Source of the DNA: Rhizobium freirei PRF 81
Lineage (GTDB): Bacteria; Pseudomonadota; Alphaproteobacteria; Rhizobiales; Rhizobiaceae
NCBI RefSeq assembly: GCF_000359745.1
Contig: NZ_AQHN01000004.1
Location: forward strand, 1-60,915
DNA length: 60,915 nt
Direction of reading: 5' to 3'
Shown: in pieces, positions 54,624 to 60,915 of the stretch
Layout of the letters: the number at the start of each line of letters is the position of its first letter
How positions within the stretch are numbered: the first letter of the stretch is position 1
Notes under the pieces: model-generated
What the model saw: the letters and a program-made list of their open reading frames with translations, nothing else
Databases searched by the model: none
Told to the model about the DNA's origin: nothing
Program-made: the position numbers and the translations under genes

Positions 54624-55339
54624 TATCGACTTATTCGCAAGAGCTGGAAAAGCGGACGCGCCTTTCGATCAAAGATTGATAAGGCAAAGATGGTTAACAA
54701 TACCCTAATACTAAGGAGGCCTTGGCAGCCTGTGTGAGAAAGGGAGCGGGAAAAACTGGGGAGCACGCTGCGAGGTCGAGTTTTGCTTGTTCTAGGCGGC
54801 CGGTAACAGCGGTACGAATCTGAAGGATCCGATGAGCGCCAAGTGGAGAGCAGCGCATCTGACGTTTCTTGTTCATGCGGGCATTAACGAGTCTGTTGGC
54901 AGCACTTTCAGCCGGTGAGCTGGATATTGCCTGACCTGACCAATATTGCTGGCAATAATTGGCAATCGAAGGCTTGTTCGGGACCAGATAGCTGCGAAGA
55001 TTGCTGATCAGTTTATATAGACGCCTGGGCTTGCTGTTGGTGGCGCACAACCCGGGGGCATCGAAGGTTTAGGAGGGTCTAAAGGACGGTATGGCGCGCG
55101 GCGATGAGACACGCGATCGGAAAATCGGTTCTAAACGCAGTGCGCTTTATTGATTCGCACCGATCCGCAACTCCCATACAGGCCTGCAGCATCCTGAAGA
55201 TCGCATCAGAGGCCAGACAGATGTCAGCGCTCGATTACCCGCAGAGGGCTTGTCTGCCTGAAAAATCCTCTTGCATATACGGGGTGTCCACAGATGTTCA
55301 GGGGCTGAGCGGCCATAGAAGTTGGGCTGAAGTAATCGG
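54624..55339. other. Gene-poor region with a fragment of an ArsR-type gene
   Basis: A 716-bp region with no intact gene I can support. It contains repeat copy A at 54742-54804, which encodes a short piece, STLRGRVLLVLGGR then a stop, matching the start of the ArsR-type protein at 56026. The remainder is of mixed composition with many stops and looks like decayed DNA. The reverse open frame 54694-55050 has no ribosome site and unlikely composition. Confidence 0.5.
54742..54804 (+). repeat. Direct repeat copy A flanking vapBC
   Basis: A stretch starting GGGAGCGGGAAAAA and containing CACGCTGCGAGGTCGAG and TGCTTGTT, repeated at 56080-56145. The copies differ mainly at the G tract and a few single bases. 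They enclose about 1.3 kb holding the toxin-antitoxin genes. Confidence 0.75.
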
Positions 55340-55738
55340 TCAGGACAGCAGGCGCGCCGTCTGTCCTTGCTCCGCAAGCAGTTCGACCGCTTGTTTATCG
55401 AACGAGATGAACGTTTCGCCACCCAACCAATTGCCCTCATAGGCCATGATGCCATCCGCAAAATCACCGCCGGCTTCGAGGACTGCAAGCCCGGCCTCGA
55501 CAGCAGGACGGTTCATCACAACATTTCCGGCATTTAGCAAATCGCGGATGGTCGCGGCTACATCTTCTTTCGACAGCTTCGCGCCCCGGCGCAGTATCCA
55601 AACCAATTCACACAAGCAAGGCAAAGAAATCGCGATTAGTGAAGCCTCTTTCAGAAGCTTGCCGGCAGCGCGACCTTGCTTTGCATCGTCCTGCAAAACG
55701 GCACGAACCAGCACATTTGTATCGACGGAAATTTTCAT
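55340..55738 (-). CDS. vapC: VapC-type PIN-domain toxin
   Basis: A 132-residue PIN-domain ribonuclease. It starts MKISVDTNVLVRAVLQDD, with the first catalytic aspartate at residue 6, carries the acidic E of LPCLCELVWILRR near 45 and the later pair in GGDFADGIMAY near 95 and ISFDKQA near 113. ATG at 55738 overlaps the antitoxin stop by four bases (ATGA); five residues in the longer frame are discarded. VapC toxins cleave tRNA or rRNA when not held by VapB. Confidence 0.93.
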   Translation of the reverse strand: MKISVDTNVLVRAVLQDDAKQGRAAGKLLKEASLIAISLPCLCELVWILRRGAKLSKEDVAATIRDLLNAGNVVMNRPAVEAGLAVLEAGGDFADGIMAYEGNWLGGETFISFDKQAVELLAEQGQTARLLS

Positions 55739-55986
55739 TCTTCGCCCGCCCAACCAGTGGCGGCGATCTCATTCATTTCCTCAATCGTCATCGGCTTTTT
55801 GACCTTGCCTGCATGCCGACCGATGAAACTGTCAATGGTGCCGGCCGGCCGCGCCGCCTTCACCCGAAGCTCCCCGCCCGGCAGCTTGTCGAAGTCAATC
55901 CGTTCGCCCGGCTTGATACCGAGGTGTTGCAATAAATCGCGCTTCAGCGTGACTTGCCCTTTCATCGTTACCGCCAATGAAGTCAT
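55735..55986 (-). CDS. vapB: VapB-type antitoxin (AbrB/MazE fold)
   Basis: An 83-residue antitoxin. The N-terminal swapped-hairpin DNA-binding part is MTSLAVTMKGQVTLKRDLLQHLGIKPGERIDFDKLPGGELRV, and the C-terminal tail that should wrap VapC is KAARPAGTIDSFIGRHAGKVKKPMTIEEMNEIAA. ATG at 55986 has AAAGGGA upstream; the frame to 56016 adds ten residues without a ribosome site. It autoregulates such operons in known cases. Confidence 0.92.
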   Translation of the reverse strand: MTSLAVTMKGQVTLKRDLLQHLGIKPGERIDFDKLPGGELRVKAARPAGTIDSFIGRHAGKVKKPMTIEEMNEIAATGWAGEE

Positions 55987-56025
55987 AGGAAATTCCCTTT
56001 CGTAGAACCTATTCATATATAGTAA

Positions 56026-56778
56026 TTGAAATTTACATTACCAACAAGAGGATCCCCAAATTTAGACAGGTTAGCCGTAGGGAGCGGGAAAAAGCGGGGG
56101 GGGGGCACGCTGCGAGGTCGAGCTCTGCTTGTTTTAGGCGACGGTCGGGCACGGCCTGCCGGCGAGCTGGCTCGTTGTGCCGGTGTGACGGCACAGACAG
56201 CCAGCTCACATTTGGGAAAGCTGCTGGCGGGCGGCCTGGTGTCGGTCGAGACAGAGGGGCGACATCGCTACTATCGCCTGTCCGGCCCTCATGTCGCGTT
56301 AGCGCTCGAAAACCTGGCCGCGATCGGTCCGACGGAGATCAAGCCAAGGGCATTGACGCGCGAGGGCCGAAAACTGCAGTTCGCTCGTTGCTGCTACGAT
56401 CATTTGGCGGGTCGCCTCGGCGTGGCCCTCACCGAAAGGATGGTTGAAAAGGGGTTTCTTGCAGCAGCCGATGGCAAGAGGTTCGAGGTGACGCATGTGG
56501 GCGCCGAATGGTTTGCAGGCCTGGGCCTGGATCCGGCGAAAATCAAACCTGGCCGCACGGGGCTTGCCCGGCAATGTCTGGATTGGACGGAACGGCAGCA
56601 TCATCTTGCCGGCCCGCTCGGTGTTCTTTTGACCAATCTGCTCTGTGCAGAAGGTTGGATACGGCGGGAAGATTCCTCGCGCGCAGTCGAAGTGACGCAG
56701 AAGGGATGGCGGATGTTCAACGCGCATTTCGAACTTCAGGAACGGGATTTGATGGCACTGGATCAAAAAGAAACGTGA
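56026..56778 (+). pseudogene. ArsR-type HTH regulator, probably with a damaged 5' end
   Basis: The frame gives 250 residues from TTG at 56026. From about residue 35 it is a good ArsR-type winged helix (LLVLGDGRARPAGELARCAGVTAQTASSHLGKLLAGGLVSVETEGRHRYYRLSG) with a long C-terminal part containing CCYDHLAGRLGVALTERMVEKGF and a metal-free look. The usual N-terminal helix is replaced by low-quality sequence, with no ATG, no ribosome site, and a run of ten G at 56096-56105. A homologous fragment lies at 54742. It is either a 5'-truncated gene or one expressed from an unusual start; C-terminal sequence is well conserved in style. Confidence 0.6.
56080..56145 (+). repeat. Direct repeat copy B, within the ArsR-type gene start
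   Basis: Second copy of the repeat at 54742-54804. It includes a ten-G homopolymer at 56096-56105 where copy A has a short GGGG. It spans the codons joining the damaged leader to the HTH of the ArsR-type protein. Confidence 0.75.
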
Positions 56779-56830
56779 GAGCGAACGAGGAGTGCGCGAT
56801 CGAACGTTTTGGGCAATGAACATTGGCTCA

Positions 56831-57106
56831 TCACCCGGATATCTTCCCTTCTCTTGCAAAAAGCGCCAGCCACGGCCCCAGGTGAAACAGCGCCATCAGC
56901 AGATACATCGGCACCATACCGCCCAGCATCGACCCGCCTTGAGTGGAGCAGATCATGTCCGCTGCCATATCGTCGGACGCTAGCAACGCCATCACGGCGA
57001 AGGTCGGCGCCGCGGCCAGTTGAAGCCAGCGGCTGAAACTCCTAGGTCGAAGCAGGCCGGCGGCGTATGCGCCGGCCCTTTCGTGAAGTTCGAGCAATCT
57101 GAACAT
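56831..57106 (-). CDS. Small membrane protein downstream of DUF899 gene
   Basis: A 91-residue protein with two hydrophobic segments (WLQLAAAPTFAVMALLASD and GGMVPMYLLMALFHLGPWLALF). It begins three bases after the DUF899 stop, with GGAGCG upstream of ATG, so the two are probably translated from one mRNA. I do not recognise the family. Its link with the DUF899 protein suggests a joint membrane-associated role, which is inference. Confidence 0.6.
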   Translation of the reverse strand: MFRLLELHERAGAYAAGLLRPRSFSRWLQLAAAPTFAVMALLASDDMAADMICSTQGGSMLGGMVPMYLLMALFHLGPWLALFAREGKISG

Positions 57107-57109
57107 GAG

Positions 57110-57904
57110 CTACGCTCCGTAGCGGTCATGATGGCGCCACCAGACGCCGGTCTCGTTGCGGCCGAGCGGCGCCCGGTCCAGCCACTGGTACATGCCCCAA
57201 AGGCCGTCCAGTCCGCGGGCGTAGGACGAATAGGTGTGATAAATCGCGCCGTCCTGCATTGCGAAGGCGCTGACGCCCGGCCGATCGCGCGTGTAGGTCG
57301 CGACATCCGTCCCCGTCATTGACGCCATCAGTTCGACCGGGCCTTCGCTGCCGCGCAGCTCCCATTGCTGCACCGTCTTGCCCGCCTGAGCGTCGGGCAT
57401 TGGCGGCTCGCGACGGTAATTATATTCGATGCCGCCGTCGCGCTGCTCGTCCGGGGTGAACCAGACATTGAAATCGTGGTTGAAGTCGCTGTTTGCCGAT
57501 GAGGCCCAGTCGAAGGTCCAGCCCATGCGTTGCTTGAATTCCTGCAGCTTCGCAAGTGGTGCCCGCGATACGGCGGAAAAGGCGACATCATGGTTTTCGA
57601 GGTGTACGGCAACCCCGTTGAAACCATCCGCGATCGACGAGCAGGACGGACATCCCGCAGTATAATCCGGCCCGAACATGAAGTGATAGACGAGAAGCTG
57701 CGAGCGCCCCTTGAAGAGCGCCGAGAGCGGCACCACACCCTGCTCGGTCTCAAGCCGATAGTCCTTTTCCACCTTGACCCAAGGCAATTGCTGGCGGTGC
57801 GCGGCGATTTCGTCGCTGCGTCTCGTCAGCTCCTTTTCCTGCTCCAGCAGGGAAAGCCTCGCCGAAAGCCACTCATTGCGTGTTCCTGTTCTATGCATCG
57901 TCAT
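57110..57904 (-). CDS. DUF899 family thioredoxin-like protein
   Basis: A 264-residue protein of the DUF899 family, which has a thioredoxin-like fold. Seen are the N-terminal helix EWLSARLSLLEQEKELTRRSDEIAAHRQQLPWVKVEKDYRLET, then LLVYHFMFGPDYTAGCPSCSSIADGF near residue 75-100 with CPSC in the redox position, and VAFSAVSRAPLAKLQEFKQRMGW. ATG at 57904 has AAGGAGATGAACC upstream. The biochemical role of the family is not established. Confidence 0.88.
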   Translation of the reverse strand: MTMHRTGTRNEWLSARLSLLEQEKELTRRSDEIAAHRQQLPWVKVEKDYRLETEQGVVPLSALFKGRSQLLVYHFMFGPDYTAGCPSCSSIADGFNGVAVHLENHDVAFSAVSRAPLAKLQEFKQRMGWTFDWASSANSDFNHDFNVWFTPDEQRDGGIEYNYRREPPMPDAQAGKTVQQWELRGSEGPVELMASMTGTDVATYTRDRPGVSAFAMQDGAIYHTYSSYARGLDGLWGMYQWLDRAPLGRNETGVWWRHHDRYGA

Positions 57905-58023
57905 GGTTCATCTCCTTGATTTGCTGGATTTGCCACTGCCGGCACAGCGTCTTGCCTGCCGATGGCGAATAACTTACGGCTGAAGTGCCGAGGGGTGGGA
58001 GTTACAAGTGTGACGGGATTTCG

Positions 58024-59244
58024 ATGGACTCGCTGATCGTCGCTGCCGCACAGGCGCTTGCTGCCGGGGATGCGCTCGGAGCCATGAAGCGCGTGGCTTT
58101 GCGCGACGATGCGCCCGCGCTGGCGCTCCGCGGCATTGCCATGGCTCAGCTCGGGGACCTTGATCGAGCCAAGGCGCTGCTGAAGAACGCCGCCCGCGCC
58201 TTTGGTCCGCGCGAGACCGTCGCCCGCGCTCGCTGTATCGTTGCCCAGGCGGAGATTGCCCTTGTCTCGAGGGATCTCGGATGGCCGGAAAAGGCGCTGG
58301 AGACGGCGCGCTCCGTCCTCGATAAACACGGAGATCGCATCAATGCGGCCCATGCCCGCAATCTGCAGATACGCCGCTTGCTGCTTGTCGGCCATCTCGA
58401 CGAGGCCGAGCGGTTGCTCGCCAAGCTCGATCCCTCGCCATTGCCGCCGGCTGCAAGAGCAAGCCATGAGCTTGCGGTCGCCGGCATCGCCATCCGCCGC
58501 CTGCGCACGGAACCGGCGCGTGCCGCACTGGCCAGGGCAGCGGAAGCCGCGCGGAGGGCCGATATCGCCGCGCTCGATGTCGAAGTGCGCAATGCCGCGC
58601 GGGCGCTTGATGCGCCAGCGGCTCGGCTGATCGCGGACGGCACTGAACGCCTGCTGCCGCTGGGTGAAGTGGAGGCCTTGCTAACATCCGGCACGCTGGT
58701 CGTCGATGCCTGCCGCAACGTCGTGCGTCGTGGTAGCGAGGTCCTGTCGCTGGCCAGCCGGCCGGTGCTGTTCATGCTGGCGCGCGTCCTTGCCGAAGCC
58801 GCGCCGGCGGATGCGCCGCGTGCCCTTTTGCTGTCCCGCGCGTTCCGCGCCCGCTACGCCGACGAATCCCATAGGGCACGGCTCAGGGTGGAGATCGGAA
58901 GGTTGCGCGCTGCATTGGAGCCGTTCGCCGACATCGACGCGACGCCGCAAGGCTTCGTACTCACGCTGCGTGGGAAAGGTGATATTGTAGTGCTGGCGCC
59001 GCCCATGGAGACCGAGCATGCTTTCCTGCTCGCCTTGCTGGCAGATGGCGAGGCTTGGTCGAGTTCGGCACTGGCGATCGCGCTCGCAACAAGCCCGCGG
59101 ACAGTGCAGCGCGCGCTCGACGCTCTTGCTGCAAGCGGCAAGGTGCAGAGTATCGGCAATGGTCGTGCCCGCCGCTGGATGATGCCGCCGGTCGTCGGCT
59201 TCCCGACAACATTGTTACTCCCGGGTCCGCTGCCGAGCGACTAG
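58024..59244 (+). CDS. Helix-turn-helix protein with TPR-like N-terminal region
   Basis: A 406-residue protein rich in alanine, leucine and arginine. The N-terminal half is made of short helical repeats resembling TPR or bacterial transcriptional activator repeats (ALRGIAMAQLGDLDRAKALLKNAARAF; LLLVGHLDEAERLLAKLDPS). The C-terminal half has a response-regulator-like DNA-binding part (about 255-330) and a final helix-turn-helix SSSALAIALATSPRTVQRALDALAASGKVQSIGNGRARRW. I chose ATG at 58024; the earlier frame lacks a ribosome site. It is divergent from the DUF899 gene. No specific target is known. Confidence 0.72.
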   Translation: MDSLIVAAAQALAAGDALGAMKRVALRDDAPALALRGIAMAQLGDLDRAKALLKNAARAFGPRETVARARCIVAQAEIALVSRDLGWPEKALETARSVLDKHGDRINAAHARNLQIRRLLLVGHLDEAERLLAKLDPSPLPPAARASHELAVAGIAIRRLRTEPARAALARAAEAARRADIAALDVEVRNAARALDAPAARLIADGTERLLPLGEVEALLTSGTLVVDACRNVVRRGSEVLSLASRPVLFMLARVLAEAAPADAPRALLLSRAFRARYADESHRARLRVEIGRLRAALEPFADIDATPQGFVLTLRGKGDIVVLAPPMETEHAFLLALLADGEAWSSSALAIALATSPRTVQRALDALAASGKVQSIGNGRARRWMMPPVVGFPTTLLLPGPLPSD

Positions 59245-59291
59245 GGTCGAAGCCATCAAGTTCGATAGATGCTGACCGGAGGATGGTTGCA

Positions 59292-59924
59292 ATGAAAAAG
59301 TCCCAAGCTGAAGTCATTCGCGAATATGGTCCGTTTGAAAACGCGCCCCGTGTGAACGGAGTTACCTTCGACGGCCGGCATGTCTGGTTCGCCTCCGGTG
59401 ACAAGCTGCATGCCCTCGACCCTGAGAGCGGCGAGCAGGTGCGGTCGATCGACGTGGAATCGCATGCGGGCACGGCTTTCGACGGGCGCTATCTCTACCA
59501 GATCGCCGAGGACAGGATTCATAAGATCGATCCGGAAAGCGGCAAGGTGGTGTCGACCATTCCCGCGCCGGGCAACGGCGGCGATTCTGGTCTTGCCTGG
59601 TGCGAGGGAAGCCTGTGGGTCGGTCAGCATCGCGGCCGCAAGATCCACGAAATCGACCCCGAGACCGGCGCTATCCGCCGCACCATCGAATCCAACCGCA
59701 TCGTTACCGGTGTGACCTGGGTCGATGGCGAACTATGGCACGGCACCTGGGAAGGCGACGAGAGCGACATTCGCCGCATCGATCCGGTGACAGGCACTGT
59801 GCTGGAGCGGCTGGAAATGCCGGAAGGCTCTGGCGTTTCAGGGCTCGAATCCGATGGCAAGGACAGGTTCTACGCCGGTAGCGGCGGCGCCGGCAAAGTG
59901 CGGGCGATCCGCCGTCCGCGCTGA
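59292..59924 (+). CDS. Beta-propeller protein (glutamine-cyclotransferase / streptogramin-lyase-like fold)
   Basis: A 210-residue protein of repeated DGxxxW / DPxxG units: VNGVTFDGRHVWFASGDKLHALDPESGEQVR, TAFDGRYLYQIAEDRIHKIDPESGKVV, SGLAWCEGSLWVGQHRGRKIHEIDPETGAIRR, VTGVTWVDGELWHGTWEGDESDIRRIDPVTG. This is a five- to six-bladed propeller of the YncE/Vgb kind. There is no signal peptide. ATG at 59292 has GGAGG nine bases upstream. It follows the HTH gene by 48 bp and ends in a strong terminator. Enzymatic activity is not assured. Confidence 0.75.
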   Translation: MKKSQAEVIREYGPFENAPRVNGVTFDGRHVWFASGDKLHALDPESGEQVRSIDVESHAGTAFDGRYLYQIAEDRIHKIDPESGKVVSTIPAPGNGGDSGLAWCEGSLWVGQHRGRKIHEIDPETGAIRRTIESNRIVTGVTWVDGELWHGTWEGDESDIRRIDPVTGTVLERLEMPEGSGVSGLESDGKDRFYAGSGGAGKVRAIRRPR

Positions 59925-59951
59925 GGAGCAAGTTTCCATCTTGATAATCAC

Positions 59952-59996
59952 ACGGCCTATCGGAGGTAGCTCCTGCTACTTCCGATAGGCCGTTTT
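59952..59996 (+). terminator. Rho-independent terminator with 19-base stem
   Basis: A 19-base stem (59952-59970 with 59975-59993, one G-T pair) encloses a four-base TCCT loop and runs into TTTT. It ends the beta-propeller gene transcript before the GntR gene. Confidence 0.9.
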
Positions 59997-60138
59997 GGTG
60001 TCGAGGACCGTTCTCATGTCGAAGTTGCCGGCTTCCGTGTATGAAGTAGAGCAGGGTCGAACGACAGTCGCCAGAGCGCCGTTGATTTACCGGGCATGCC
60101 CCTTTATCTCTCACGCTGAAAGAAGAGGTCAGCTAGCC

Positions 60139-60840
60139 ATGGATAATGAAACAAGCCTCAGAAACGAGCGCAAGCGCGGCTCCGGCGTCAAGGTGGTCTA
60201 CGATATCTTGCGCGACGAGATTCTGCACCTGGAATTGCCGCCGGGCAGCCCTATCGACGAGGTGCAGCTGTCCGAGCGCTTCGGCATGTCGCGCACGCCG
60301 ATCCGCGAAGCGCTGGTGCGGCTTGCCGGCGAGGGGCTGATCGATACGCTGCCCAATCGCTCGACCATGGTGTCGCAGATCGATTTCCTCAACATGCACA
60401 GCTATTTCGATGCGCTGGTGTTGATGTATCGCGTGACGACGCAGCTTGCGGCGAAGTATCATCGGCCGGAGGATCTCGAGATTGTCCGCGCGCGCCAGGC
60501 CGAGTTTGCCGCTGCCGTCGAGGCGCAGGATGCGCTTGCGATGATCTCCACCAACGCCGAACTGCATCTTGCGATCGCCGAGGCTGGCCGCAATCCTTAT
60601 TTTACCGGCCTTTTCAGCCGCCTGCTCGATGAAGGCCGGCGCATCCTCCGCCTCTATTACCAATCCTATGATGATCGTTTGCCGCGCCGCTTCGTCGAAG
60701 AGCATGATGAGATGATCGCCGCCATTGCCGCGCGCGATACCGAACTCGCGGAGCGCCTCGCACGCCTGCATGCGGAACAGATTGTGGCGCAGGTTCAGAA
60801 GCTGCTGGTGCGCGGGGATCGGCTGGACGTGAAACTTTGA
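60139..60840 (+). CDS. GntR family regulator, FCD (FadR) subfamily
   Basis: A 233-residue regulator. The N-terminal winged HTH is at about 12-75 (KVVYDILRDEILHLELPPGSPIDEVQLSERFGMSRTPIREALVRLAGEGLIDTLPNRSTMVSQID), and the C-terminal all-helical FCD effector domain at about 90-225. The FCD metal ligands include the aspartate/histidine pattern in NAELHLAIAEAGRNPY and EEHDEMIAAIAARD. ATG at 60139 follows AAGAGGTC. It is the last gene in view; a CTTGTCGACAAG palindrome just downstream (60892) fits its likely operator for a gene beyond the window. Confidence 0.92.
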   Translation: MDNETSLRNERKRGSGVKVVYDILRDEILHLELPPGSPIDEVQLSERFGMSRTPIREALVRLAGEGLIDTLPNRSTMVSQIDFLNMHSYFDALVLMYRVTTQLAAKYHRPEDLEIVRARQAEFAAAVEAQDALAMISTNAELHLAIAEAGRNPYFTGLFSRLLDEGRRILRLYYQSYDDRLPRRFVEEHDEMIAAIAARDTELAERLARLHAEQIVAQVQKLLVRGDRLDVKL

Positions 60841-60891
60841 GCCTTGGGGTTGCTGTGCTCTGAAATTGTATTGCTTTGCTTTTGCATATTT

Positions 60892-60903
60892 CTTGTCGAC
60901 AAG
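60892..60903. promoter_or_regulatory. Perfect 12-bp palindrome, probable GntR/FCD operator
   Basis: CTTGTCGACAAG is fully symmetric and contains the TTGT..ACAA core of FCD-type operators. It lies 52 bp after the GntR stop at the window edge, presumably in the promoter of the next gene. Confidence 0.5.
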
Positions 60904-60915
60904 TTGAATACAAGA

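Noticed and set aside
54694..55050. A 118-codon reverse frame in the gene-poor region
   Set aside because: No ribosome site, unlikely composition, and it overlaps the duplicated ArsR fragment.

Overview
The window looks like part of an alphaproteobacterial genome of the Rhizobium/Agrobacterium group, probably a secondary replicon (chromid or large plasmid). The evidence is high-GC coding with rhizobial family choices: Aap-type amino-acid permeases, a PccR-pccBA-methylmalonyl-CoA mutase island, IalB proteins, a DUF1127 gene beside cuckoo-type small RNAs, and many ABC transporters with dedicated regulators. No rRNA, tRNA, insertion sequence, CRISPR array or replication origin was recognised. 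All calls come from reading the sequence without database searches.

Layout. 1-1063: the edge of a membrane-protein gene and an XRE-like regulator. 1327-8886: an operon for a peptide/nickel-type ABC importer (binding protein, two permeases, fused double ATPase) with a luciferase-like flavin monooxygenase, a CMD-domain protein and an AhpD-like protein. These probably import and oxidise one unknown compound. 8941-10284: an amidase. 10710-13879: a TpsB outer-membrane transporter and two IalB-like proteins. 13970-17314: aapJ-aapQ-aapM without the ATPase gene. 17732-19046: a diguanylate cyclase and a small hypothetical protein. 19225-22257: an AceE-like E1/transketolase with a divergent Lrp regulator. 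22371-29313: a second Lrp regulator divergent from a 1015-residue kinase/M23/aminotransferase fusion and a complete amino-acid ABC importer, a likely catabolic unit for a hydroxylated or phosphorylatable amine or amino acid. 29436-30569: an orphan CofD-like protein. 30737-37951: propionyl-CoA to succinyl-CoA conversion under PccR. 38362-38851: a 48-residue DUF1127 protein followed by four tandem hairpins with CCTCCTCCC loops. 38967-40172: a class III adenylate cyclase. 40202-52798: a drug-efflux region (EmrB/EmrA-type pair with a LysR regulator, a MEKHLA protein, a DHA2 MFS pump, an RND pump with its adaptor, and a two-component system). 52899-54623: a class B penicillin-binding protein. 54624-56778: a vapBC toxin-antitoxin module flanked by a duplicated piece of an ArsR-type gene. 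56831-60840: a small membrane protein, a DUF899 protein, an HTH protein, a beta-propeller protein and a GntR/FCD regulator.

Regulation is the most informative layer. The DUF1127-cuckoo RNA locus resembles the stress-induced CcaF1/CcsR locus of Rhodobacter, but here a strong terminator separates protein gene and RNAs. A two-part operator is present twice with identical spacing around the LysR-controlled efflux genes, one copy lying inside the last codons of the adaptor gene. Three 21-bp tandem repeats separate the second Lrp gene from the fusion gene. All three ABC importer operons carry a hairpin exactly between the binding-protein gene and the first permease gene.
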